A stretch of 64,000 nucleotides of DNA from Mesotaenium endlicherianum (lineage: Eukaryota; Streptophyta; Zygnematophyceae; Zygnematales; Mesotaeniaceae). Under the pieces are notes generated by a model. The model did no database searches and had not been told where the DNA came from. It worked only from the letters and a program-made list of their open reading frames with translations. A program made the translations under genes and the position numbers. How positions within the stretch are numbered: the stretch's first letter is position 1; every line of letters begins with the position of its first letter. The stretch is taken from positions 576,840-640,839 of the forward strand of contig WELA01012911.1 in assembly GCA_009602735.1 (NCBI GenBank). The letters are read 5' to 3'. Positions 54,740-64,000 of this stretch are shown here, one piece after another.

Positions 54740-55577
54740 AGGCAGCTTGCAAGAACAAGAAAGAGGAAATATTGACATTAGACACTCTTCTCTTCTCGCA
54801 GTTTCTGGACAGAAAACTAAAACTGCTACTGGTGATAGGTCTCTGCATAATAAATTCTGAAAGTTTACTTGGCTGTAGTCCATAAGTAGCCCGTCACTTA
54901 GAGTCCAAGTTTGTTCAATTTGGAGCACTGGTGAGAGAGATATGATGCTCTAAGTATAAGGGGGTCAAGCTGCTGGCATTGGTAGGGCAGAATATGCCTT
55001 CTGACGTTGTGCCCTCCCCTGAACTTGGAATGCTGTGAAACTCAAGACTCTGGTAGAACACCTTACAGTGCCCATTCTGAGACTTACTTTGCAAAATTTG
55101 AAGAAGTATAGAAGGACTTATGATTTTCAGAAGTTTCTGCACAGATTTGGAGGAGTGCCTACTCTCTCAGCTCTCAACGACACTCCAAAAATTAGAATAC
55201 TTTCAAATCTGGTGACCCGGTAGAGTTCTTTGACGCGGTTCGTCTGGCACTTGAATTTTCAAATTTGGAGCAATTCTGTGGACGCTATGAATTTTTGAAT
55301 TCGTGGCAGATTCTGGGCCAACTTGTACAATTTTCTTTATCATTAAGGAGTAGGCTAGCCAATAAGGTCACACCACCTGCGACCTTGCCTAGTCTACCTT
55401 ACATATGTAGCACCTGACTTGGCGCCTTTGACTAGTCCTCTTCNCACCTGACTTGGCGCCTTGGACTAATCCTCTTCACATGTGTGGCATCTGACTTGAA
55501 GCTGTTGACTAGTCTGCTCCACATGTGTAAGACCTGACTTGACGCGCCGAGACGTCGCTTTTTTTGGCGGGGGGTTG
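54740..55577 (+). other. B2 3' untranslated region with tandem repeats and polypurine tract
   Basis: Non-coding. It includes the array of about 44-base repeats (about 55375-55545, with an assembly N at 55444 and duplicated flanks), the motif GCGCCGAGACGTCGC (about 55541-55555), and the T-run plus G-run polypurine tract GGCGGGGGGTTGA next to the 3' LTR. Confidence 0.8.
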
Positions 55578-56081
55578 ATGTAGTGATTTGAGATATTAAA
55601 TATTAGTTTGCATATATTTCAATGTTTTCAAATATATTTGGAGTAGTATTCTGTGGATTCAAGTGTGAATAGGTACTCTAGTGACTTGGTTCATGTCCTT
55701 TGAACCTTCTAAGGCATTTTCGAAGTTAGAGGAAAGACCTAGAAGAACTCCACGTGGCAAAAGTCAAATGTGCCATTTTGAGGTCAAAAGGACATGTGTA
55801 CATTATTCTAGAAAGAGGTGGCAAGTTTTGGGATGTGTTGGGTGCCAACACATCAACATACACCTTCCTAGAAATTACTTATGTAGCAAGTATATAAACA
55901 AGAGCTAGAACATAGAAAGACATTCCAGAATCACTCTTGTACTCGCCAAAATCCAGAAATATATTAACTTTCAAGAAGCCATCTCTCTTTCAAGAAGCTA
56001 CCACTTGTGTTCAAAGATCCTTGTCTTGAATAGATAAAGTATTATATTTCACTGAGTACTTCATCTATCTGTTTCACTACA
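55578..56081 (+). repeat. B2 3' LTR
   Basis: This LTR is 504 bp, from TGTAGTGATTTGAG to TTTCACTACA. It matches B3 and B1 LTRs with few differences. Confidence 0.93.
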
Positions 56082-56444
56082 CCACTTGCCCAAGCAGGGG
56101 AAGAAGCTGATCTGACTGTACTTGGAAGCAGACACAGGCAGAAATTCCCAGAGGACAGGGGTTTCAAAAGAGGGCCACGCGGGGTGGCCAGAGGTATGCC
56201 GGCCTCCCCCTTCGCTCAGGAACATGTACCTCTTGCCAATGTACTTCAGCATCCCACTGGAATGCCCGTCTATGTGGGGATCAACACCCAAGTGGGTGAA
56301 GAGCAGGCTACCATCCTTCGTTCCCCTCGAGGTCCAACTTTAGAACAAACGGGGTTCATTAGAAGGCCAGCTGATAGAACTAGAGGACTGGCCAGATCTA
56401 GGTCCAGATCCCCTGATCCTGGAGCCCCAAGAACAACCCCTTAG
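56082..56444 (+). pseudogene. family A additional 3' ORF (A4 copy), part 2
   Basis: The frame resumes right of B2 with 'PLAQAGEEADLTVLGSRHR', matching 'ALHQLAEEEDITWLGTARG' of A3, then 'RGMPASPFAQEHVPLANV' and an RS-rich tail 'TRGLARSRSRSPDPG', and ends at the TAG at 56442-56444. About 30 residues between the acidic run and this point in A3 are missing here, so sequence was lost at the B2 insertion point. Confidence 0.72.
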
Positions 56445-56520
56445 GTGACAGGCTTAAGGGCAGTCAGTGATGGAGGCTGGTCAGGTTCAGTTCCCTTATT
56501 TAACACTTCTGCAGTTTAAT

Positions 56521-57786
56521 GTTGTCAAGGCGACAACAAGTTAAGTTGGAGGGATTGTAATGAATCAGTATATTAGTAGATATAATATTCATTTAAATAT
56601 AATAGTTAAATCATGTTCAGCCTGCTGAACTCTAATTTAATAATCAGTCTGCTGGACTTTATATTTAATAGCAGTTTAATGACTCAGCCGGGAGCAGCAG
56701 GCTGAAGTCAACTTAAGTCAGCTTGCTGACACATTCTTTGACAGCCAGCTGACTTCCGCACTCGGTAGCAGCGAACTGCCTCAATATACATTCAAGTGTG
56801 ATATGCTAAATGAATGGCCAGATGACATCCCTATGATACATGGCGATTCGGGATGATGGGAGATGGCGGTGGATTTGGTTAATCGAGGTCCTACCAACGT
56901 GGTTAACTCCCGGGTAGGCGGTGCCATCGCACTGGCCGTTGAACAGTAAACTCATTCCATGTACATATGCTAGGCATTGCTCTCGAGTTCGGCATTCAAA
57001 AACGAGGCCAACTCTCTTGTACAGCTTACTGAGAGAGATCTGAATCCAAGGCGAGAAGCCATTAATACGCACTGTCTTCTAACCTTGCTTATGTATGAGT
57101 TTTACTGATTTCATTATTGATGCTAGTTTACTCGCATTTGACTTACGAGTATTGTCACTGCTAGTGTGTTGTCCTTTTGCCGTTTAACCAAGTGTAGTGA
57201 TTTGAGTTATTATATATTAGTTTGCATATGTTTTAATGTTTTCAAATATATTTGGAGTAGTATTATGTGGAGTCAAGTGTGAATAGGTACTCTAGTAACT
57301 TGGTTCATGTCCTTTGAACCTTCCAAGGCATTTTCGAAGTTAGAGGAAAGACCTAGAAGAACTCCATGTGGCAAAAGTCAGATGTGCCATTTTTAGGTCA
57401 AAAGGACATGTGTACATTATTCTAGAAAGAGGTGGCAAGTTTTGGGATGTGTTGGGTGCCAACACATCAACATACACCTTCCTAGAAATTACTTATGTAG
57501 CAAGTATATAAACAAGAGCTAGAACATAGAAAGACATTCCAGAATCACTCTTGTACTTGCCAAAATTCAGAAATATATTAACTTTCAAGAAGCCATCTCT
57601 CTCCTCAAGAAGCTACCACTTGTGTTTAAAGATCCTTGTCTTGAATAGATAAAGTATTATATTTCACTAAGTACTTCATCTATCTGTTTCACTACACCAA
57701 GAAACGGAACATCCATAAAGATTACTTGCTGATATAAAGATCTTTATTAATTGTTAATCGCCTATTTGGTAAGTCGATTCATTTCA
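56521..57786 (+). repeat. A4 hairpin, polypurine tract and 3' LTR, split by B3
   Basis: The hairpin GTTGTCAAGGCGACAAC (56521-56537) precedes AAGTTGGAGGGAT (56543-56555) and the LTR from 56556. The LTR is interrupted at 57192 by B3, resumes at 57702 and ends at 57786 (GATTCATTTCA). Without B3 and one target copy it is about 722 bp, the expected length. Confidence 0.9.
57193..57696 (+). mobile_element. family B solo LTR (B3)
   Basis: This 504-bp LTR is flanked by CCAAG (57188-57192 and 57697-57701). It lies within the 3' LTR of A4, so it is younger than A4. Confidence 0.95.
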
Positions 57787-58872
57787 AGTTTGCTGACTTT
57801 GTTGAAAATGTCAGCAGGAGGACCTTTGTATCATAGTATAGTTTGCTGAGATTTATATATCAGTTATATATAGGATGTAATATCAGTAGGTTGACATATA
57901 GTAAGCTCGCTTGATATTAGTCAATGTACTTAGCTTCAGTACGCTGAGGATAGACATATTCATTTAGATTGTTATTTGTAGATTGGCACATGTGACCGAA
58001 GTATACTGAAAGTCGGGAGGTCAACTGAGATTCGGTAAACCAATGTCCTACCAGTGTGGTTAACTCCTGGGTAGGCGGAGCCGTCGTCATTCAACTGAAC
58101 AGTTAGGACTTCAGTCAACCGACCAAATAATATGGTCGTCATACCTAGATCCGTGGGTCCCAACTTAACGGGTTTCCCACGAAACGGCGCACCTTGCGCC
58201 GTGGTCAACCAGGTGGTCACTAGGTACATAGCAGGCTGGGATCTCGTGGTCCCTCATTCAGGACAGTAGGCTTTACAATCGGATTTCTACTTGCATGGGA
58301 TGTGTGCACTTTTTGGGTTCGTTCTAATGACCAGCCTTCACGAAAATTGCCATGGTTGCTTCGTTTGCGCTTCAAACGGAGCAAACTAGGACTTTTCGAA
58401 AAGGGCTTGTCAAGATGTATCTGTTGCCGTTAAGTTTGCTTAATTTGAAGTAGTATTGACAGAGTTATGCCCTCTGACATTTCGGGGTCACACAGCGGAC
58501 AGATTCCATGGTTTTTGCACCTAAGTCAGTGGGATGTGTTTGAGCTACTTTATGGTCATCTGAATGAGAGCGCCTTTGCTATTCAGTCCCCTGATGTTGT
58601 GTATGTGCTTACACATGCTTGTATGCCTGGTAGGCAAGAGGTCATGAGTTTCTAAAGGAGAAGCTCTAGTCCTCAAGCTCGCCTCTTTCTTGTGCCTTGT
58701 ATTCGCGTGCAACTATGGCACACTACGATAAGTGAGTCAAGGGTTATAGATGAGTAAACGGAATTCATTATAAGGGCGAAGATCGCTCCCTGATTTCACA
58801 CGCTTCCACCTGACTCTGATCTCTTATTTATATATGAAATATATTAATCTTGAATAAGCAAGATTCATTTCA
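57787..58872 (+). repeat. E 3' LTR, 5'-truncated
   Basis: This begins in the third 53-bp repeat unit (AGTTTGCTGACTTTG) and ends AGATTCATTTCA, followed by AGCAC. It matches 35879-36964 with few differences. Confidence 0.87.
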
Positions 58873-59735
58873 AGCACTTATTACCAAACTAGCACTCGCG
58901 CATGTAAGGTCACGCCACGTAGGCCTTACATGATCAAATGACGTGCCACACGAATTCGCACGCGACCCTCCCTGACACACCATTTCTCTCTTTCGTTTCC
59001 AAAATCTTCCACCACCACTTTTATAACTGACCCATCTCTGCGATCCAAACTGCCCAAGGGCGCCAAATTTCGGGTGGACACATTGCCGCTACCTTCATTT
59101 TACTCTCCAAAACTCTTTGAAGGTATTGACCGCTTTGCCGCGCCTCCAAATCAAAGACGACTTTTCGAACTCCATAGCTGGGTCTAAACCTCGGCGGGTC
59201 AATTAGGTACTTCTTATGGTGGTTAAATGTAGGTAAACCGTGGCGGTTAAATGTAGGACGTGAGGAATGTTCCCATGGATGCGCAGTTAAAATAGGTGCA
59301 ACATGCTTACAAATAGGAAAGGATAGCCGCAGGCAACCTCAATGGCAATGTGCCATAGTAACTAACCACTTGACTCAGCCGCTGCAATTAGCTACTTGTG
59401 ATTACGTTCCTACCTGATATAGCAGAGAATGCAATGAATATAGTCTCTCAAGAAAATATAGGGTTAGAAAATAAAGGCGCAAGAAGTAGGTCACGAAAAT
59501 ACCTGTGTACCAATTTTTGGGCGTCCTTAGATAGTTTGGTTCGTGAAATTGGGCAGTTGGAAAAGTGGTGGTGGTCAATTTTGGAAACGAAAGAGAGAAG
59601 TGGTGTGTCAGGTAGGGTTGCGTGCGAATTCGTGTGGCACGTCATTTGATCGTGTAAAACCTACGTGGACTCGCCTCACATGCTAGTTTGGTAATAACGA
59701 AACTTGGGAGTGCTATTTGTAGACTGAGTCTTGTC
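58873..59735. repeat. repeat H: rest of copy 2 (+) and copy 3 (-)
   Basis: About 58873-59215 continues the plus-oriented copy interrupted by E, and about 59225-59730 is an inverted copy closely matching 35105-35612. The two share an arm of about 150 bases with ACGTGCCACACGAATTCGCA. No transposase gene is visible. Confidence 0.6.
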
Positions 59736-60609
59736 ATGTTGAGCTCGCTCGGACTATCGGACTCCACATCGTACTTTGACTTGCAACTCCCGCTGCGCGT
59801 GTGTACGACACTTACTTTTAATCGCGACAACAGTTGTGCATTTAAGAGGTAATGCCGGGCTTGGATATGAAAGGGACGTCATGAACTGTAGTGACACTCT
59901 TGCCTGTCGTCCTCCATGAGGGCGGGAATGGCATACATGAGAAGCTGGGAAAAGCTGGGAAAGTGGGGGAAAGGGAAAGCAGATTTCGCACGACGGCAAG
60001 AGATTGTGAGCAATTGCTGGCAACCACTAGCAACTGCGGCACGTACGCTTGCACAGTCGTTTGACTAACTGAAGTGCGTGCGTGGAAGCCGCTGTAAGCT
60101 ATGTATCATGATCGATCGTGAGGTTTCCTAGACCTTCTCAAGATAGGCACGTGTTACGAGTGTACGAAGGAAGTCATCGGAAGTTCTGTAGCAACCCTGG
60201 TTGGTACGTACTACAAGTTGAAGCTTTTGAAGTATTTCTATTTTTTGGAAAGTACATCGCCAACGAACATAGAGAATGCCATTGCATATATATATATATA
60301 TCAAATGAAAGAGAGCAGAAAAGTTACCCAAATAAATTTTAGAAAAGGTTGCAAAACACTTGGCAAGCTTTTCGGGCACCTGCAGTCGCACAAAAAATGC
60401 AACCCTTACCTAGAAAATATCGAGCTCCATAACACAAATCTTTGCAGCCGCAGAGGGGCATTCAGCTAAGCTTTTTCTCGTCCATCTTGATCAGCTTCCT
60501 TTACAGGAATGAGGGGCGTCTTCGTATGCACGAGAGCATAATTCGCTCTAAAAAGTTGTTTGCTAGCAGGCAATATTCTTAAATTCTAGAAGTATCCATT
60601 CATACATAT
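59736..60609. other. intergenic DNA upstream of the eIF4G-like gene
   Basis: This stretch probably contains the promoter and 5' UTR. A short (TA)n run lies at about 60285-60302. No other ORF or repeat was recognised. Confidence 0.4.
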
Positions 60610-62747
60610 ATGTCCGGTCAACCTAGGCAGGACAGGGTTGATACACAGCAGAAGTCTGGGAACGCTGTGAGTCAGAATACGTCTAAAGTGAACGTATCAT
60701 CTGGTGTGAGAGGGGGTGGTGCCGGCCCCGGAGGCGGTCCGCGCAACACTCAAGGCGCAGTGAGGGGGTAGGTCCCATCTGCTTAGTGCTAGGGTTTATG
60801 TGAGCCGGAGGTTGATTCTTCCTTTCATATAGTCTTGTCTGTGTATGTTTCTGTCGTTACGTCAGCTCCGGCTTTAAATGAAGTTTTTTCTGTCTTTGTT
60901 AAGCTACACTCTTCTGAGGCCGTTCTTAGTATTCCAACTTTGACCTGCACTTTCTTCTGCAGCTAGCTGGCTCTGTGTCAAATAGGTTGGAGCCAATCAC
61001 TCCTAGTCTTGTGTAGTTAAACATCGAGATTTTGCTTATCGGAATAGTTGCTTCGTTTGACAGAGGTAAGCGGGCGACAAGCAATGGAGCTGTACCTGCA
61101 CCCAGTGGCCGGCCTGGTTCAAGCCAGCCAGATCAAGAGCTTTTGCCGCGTAAGTTTCACGGTGCCCTGGTAAGACATGCATGTTTAAATGATATTAATA
61201 CTGAGTTAGCATGTGAAAGCTTGCGCAAAGGGCAGCCTTTGTTCTTTGGCATAGGGTTATGCACACTGATAGAAGACTTGGCGTGAAAAGTGGACATGGT
61301 CTTTGTACCCATTGCGTTTATGTAGTGGTATGTCTCAGTATGAGTTGGAAGAGTATTTTTTTGTTCTTGTCATTAAATCCATTTAATGCCCACTTGACTT
61401 TCACGTTGGACCTTTTGGATGTATAACGTGAGTCTTTTCAACCGTAAGTGACTTTGCTTCCTGCATCTGCGTGCGAGTGCTCTGTCTCCATACGGGAGCA
61501 AGTTAAGGACAAGCCAACCTTCCCAACCATCTTAGTCAAATATCACCATCATCATCAGCTTCCTCTGCTGTCAGCCTGGACCCATTATTCTACCTACATA
61601 ATCTTGTTACATCCTGTCAGAGATTCGTTTCCAAAGCGTATGGGGGGTTATAGATGGCGTTCGTGCCTGCAAAGCTCGCACCTATCCTGTCACATACAAG
61701 CTTGTAGGACGATGGTCATGTGCTACATGTCACTACTTTAGTTGCACATGCAGTCTGTTAGGGCTGCATCTGAGGCTTCAGTACCCAAGCAGGGGTGAGC
61801 AACTCAGAGGTGGCTGAAAGTTAGTGCACCCAGCACTTTGGCATGGCTGCCCGACGCTAGGACTCGCGGTCACGGGTTGCTCGGAGGGGACAAACTAGCC
61901 TCATTTGTGATAAGATGCGACCATGGCCGATGCCGGTAGCACCTTCTGAGCTCTTCATGAACTCCTGGTGGTTTGTGTAGTGAGTCCTGGTGGAATGCGT
62001 ACTGGCTCAAGCTTCGTGTGTCCTACCCCCCTTATTGCTGAACTCCGTAGAATAGATTCTATGAAACGGTTATTGGGGTCTGCTGTAGACCGTGACATCT
62101 TATGTGTGAGGGTCAAATGTGGGCAGTATGGCCTGGTGCGGTCCCCCTTGTCAGCTTAAGGGAGTCACATAATGGTTAAGGTGCAGCCTTGATCGCGGTC
62201 TTCCCCTGGTGGTGCTGCGCCTGGCCTCAAACTCGCAAGGTGCTCTTTTTGGTCGCAGGCTAGCCGCAGTCTGCACAAGAGTGGCGAGTGGTGAGGGGCG
62301 GGCGAGTGGTGAGGCACCGAGTGGTGCTAGGGTTTTAGATCCTGAGGGTGTGAGTGTGTGTGTGGCCATGCAGGTCTGAATGGGCCAGCAACCGGTGGAG
62401 CTCAAGCAGCTGATGTGATCCCGCCCCCCACTCCACAAGCATCGGCTGATCGAGGAGCGCCAAGTGGCAATATAGGGGGCCCAGTGCCAGCTCCCAGCGT
62501 TTCCTCAGCAAGCCAAGTTGGCACTGGGCCCAATAGCTCCATGGCTGGAGGTATGCTCCCCTACGACAGCCTTTTGCGTCATCAAGGTTAAAACAGGGTC
62601 GGAATTGCCTCTCTTCTGTGTGCGTCTGTTTGTGTAATGTTTCTGCGCGTGCTTTTGTGCAGTATCCTTCTGACAGCAAGCTCCTTTGTGCGCACGCGAA
62701 CATGCACAATCGCACACATACATGTACACATGCACACCACCGCCACC

Positions 62748-62815
<68 letters not shown>

Positions 62816-64000
62816 GAGAGAGAGAGAGACAGGCTCGCGCACACGCGTGTGCTCTTGCACACACAACTAATAGAGCGGAGTTCCGGATGCTCCTGGTGGC
62901 TTGCACTGCCCTCTTGTTGTCTGCGTGGTATGTGCTGATGTCCTCACGTTGCGTATTGTGACGTCCAGAGCCTGTGAGGCCCCTGCCTTCAAATGGAGTG
63001 CCGTCGTTGCAGTTTGGCAGCTTCGGCCCAAACTCGTTCGAAGGAAACGTGCAGGTGTGTAACGTGCCGAAACACCCCTGAGCCCCTCCCATCCTTCTCC
63101 TCCTAGTACAGCTACTACTACTGCCGCCGCTGCTGCTGCTACTGCTGCTGCTACTGCCACTGCTACTACCACGCGACAAGTTGGGGCTGTTCTGGTCATT
63201 TTCACGGCAGTAAGTGAAGCGTATAGTTTTTCCCCTGCAGGTTGGCTCCGCTGATGTACCACTCTCGGCTGTGCTTAAGGAGCAGCATCCCAGAATGGTA
63301 GGCAGGTCACATGGATGTATTTAACATATCTCTCTCCCTCATACATGTGCCCTGTGTGTGCGGATGCATGTGCCTGCGATTGCATTGATGGGGTTTCAAA
63401 CTGCTAAACTTCAGATAGCCTGTGAAGGACGTATGGCGCGACGGACCCAAGTCAGGTGCTGAAGGAGTGAGGGGAAGTAAGCGGTGTGTCCGCAAAGTCA
63501 GATTCTCAAACAGGGAGGGACAGGAGCTCAGCAGTGTGTGTGCTTGATGTGGTCCTGGTGGCAGATCCCTCCCTCGCGAAACCTGTCGAGCTCTGCACCC
63601 CCCAACATCGTGGAGCAGCAGCAAGCCAAGGTACTTACTACTGCCGCAGTTGCCCCAGCACGCTCATTCTTTGGTTGCAAGCAAGGCTCTTTGCGCACCT
63701 GAGAGCCTCTCCCGTTGCCTGCAGAGGCGCCAACTGGGTGCTGATTTACGTGCTACAGTGGCGCACCACATGTTTGCCTCTGAGCACCAGTGGTTTCTTG
63801 CTAGGGCTGCCCGCGCAGTGTTGCTTCTGTTGGGGTGACAAGGGCCCCCGGGTGTTCCTTACATGGTATGTATGTAGCTTACAGAGTTGCTGCAAGTTGA
63901 ACTGTCTTGTGTCACAGGTGAAGCACGACTCTCAAGCCCGCCAGCAGCCAGACAAGGCACTGTCCCCACAGCAGGTGCCTCAGCTGGTTGATCCCCCCCC
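60610..64000 (+). CDS. eIF4G-like translation initiation factor, 5' part, 7 exons
   Basis: eIF4G is the scaffold of the cap-binding complex. Exons read by eye are 60610-60767, 61064-61149, 62374-62550, 62969-63054, 63241-63297, 63565-63630 and 63918 to beyond 64000; phases agree at each junction. The start MSGQPRQDRVDTQQ and the Gly/Pro/Ser/Gln-rich, disordered N-terminus resemble plant eIF4G. Exon 4 has 'LQFGSFGPNSFEG', and exons 6-7 have 'SSSAPPNIVEQQQAK' and 'HDSQARQQ', matching in order the conserved plant eIF4G segment (FQFGS, then ARTSSAPPN.xEQ, then RHDS). The MIF4G and MA3 domains would lie to the right. Low-complexity sequence limits certainty; another Pro/Gln-rich protein is possible. 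Confidence 0.6.
62749..62829 (+). repeat. (AC)32 microsatellite followed by (AG)n
   Basis: Thirty-two AC units span 62749-62812, then an AG run to 62828. They lie in the intron between exons 3 and 4 of the eIF4G-like gene. Apparent proteins in both strands here are translation of the repeat. Confidence 0.97.
63108..63172 (+). repeat. CTG/CTA trinucleotide repeat
   Basis: An imperfect run of CTG, CTA and CCG triplets lies in the intron after exon 4 of the eIF4G-like gene. Confidence 0.9.

Larger units (their letters stand above)
44791..56081 (+). mobile_element. family B Ty3/gypsy element B2 (with C1 nested)
   Basis: The 5' LTR starts at 44791 and runs into a gap at 45291. Gag end, frameshift site, protease, RT, RNase H and integrase follow (to 49739), then C1 (49740-54446), the chromodomain (54452-54739), 3' tandem repeats, a polypurine tract (55560-55577) and the 3' LTR (55578-56081). 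Flanks AGAAC and CCACT are not a target-site duplication. Pol is nearly intact, with one TGA. Confidence 0.92.
37670..57786 (+). mobile_element. family A element A4 (with B2, C1 and B3 nested)
   Basis: Order is a 5'-truncated LTR (37670-38180), primer site (38182-38193), intact gag (38215-39693), -1 frameshift site, protease, RT, RNase H, integrase, chromodomain (to 43317), internal polypurine tract (43371-43383), 3' ORF (43702-44790 and 56082-56444), hairpin (56521-56537), polypurine tract (56543-56555) and 3' LTR (56556-57786, split by B3). Pol is near identical to A2 and A3, but the 3' ORF belongs to a clearly different subfamily. Confidence 0.9.
35649..58872 (+). mobile_element. LTR element E, containing A4, B2, C1 and B3
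   Basis: The 5' LTR (35649-36964) is followed by a primer site (36966-36977, TGGTATCGGAGC) and about 430 bases of non-coding internal sequence (to 37405). The 3' LTR survives from 57787 to 58872. AGCAC flanks both ends (35644-35648 and 58873-58877), and the H repeat interrupted at 35648 resumes at 58873, so everything between is one insertion. E coding sequence and the first part of its 3' LTR are missing, replaced by A4. Confidence 0.85.

Noticed and set aside
62335-62966. Open frames on both strands giving Cys/Val or Thr/His repeat proteins
   Set aside because: They are translations of the (AC)32 microsatellite and its surroundings in an intron.

Overview
The window reads as nuclear DNA of a streptophyte, most likely a charophyte alga such as Chara. 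The evidence is a plant-type trehalose-6-phosphate phosphatase (TPP) gene with many short exons at the left edge, what looks like the 5' part of a plant eIF4G gene at the right edge, and about 52 kb of Ty3/gypsy (chromovirus-type) LTR retrotransposons between them. The genus is an inference. Nothing bacterial is present: no operons, CRISPR arrays or convincing RNA genes were seen.

Layout. 361-4611 (-): TPP, seven exons, 3' end beyond the left edge. 4612-6530: upstream intergenic DNA and a dispersed repeat (D). 6531-7230: solo LTR of family A with target-site duplication (TSD) ACTGT. 7236-11334 (-): decayed retroelement F, whose single reading frame joins the C-terminal part of a cytosine-5 DNA methyltransferase to reverse transcriptase; RNase H, integrase and a terminal PHD finger follow. 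11335-12817: two family A fragments head to head. 12818-26797 (-): family A copy A2, with the family B element B1 (18975-25322, TSD CTAGC) inserted in its protease. 26798-30550 (+): truncated family A copy A3. 30551-35648: unassigned DNA, a truncated non-coding element C2 and repeats D and H. 35649-58872: a stack of insertions, E (TSD AGCAC) > A4 > B2 > C1 (TSD CAACC), with solo LTR B3 (TSD CCAAG) in the 3' LTR of A4. 58873-59735: H repeats. 60610-64000 (+): eIF4G-like gene, running off the right edge.

How the elements work. Family A reads LTR, initiator-Met-type primer site, gag, a -1 frameshift site (TTTAAAA plus a 9-bp hairpin), protease, RT, RNase H, integrase, chromodomain, an internal polypurine tract, an additional 3' ORF of unknown function (coiled coil, acidic stretch, RS-rich tail), a hairpin, the terminal polypurine tract and the LTR. 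Family B reads LTR, gag, a -1 frameshift site (AAAAAAC plus a 7-bp hairpin, identical in two copies), pol, chromodomain, 3' tandem repeats, polypurine tract and LTR. Family C has LTRs and priming sites but no pol, so it is presumably mobilised in trans. Every pol gene here is broken, often by CAG to TAG or TGG to stop changes, so the block is mainly a fossil record. The most notable item is the methyltransferase-RT-integrase-PHD element F. Coordinates of exons and breakpoints were read by eye from splice motifs and alignments between copies.
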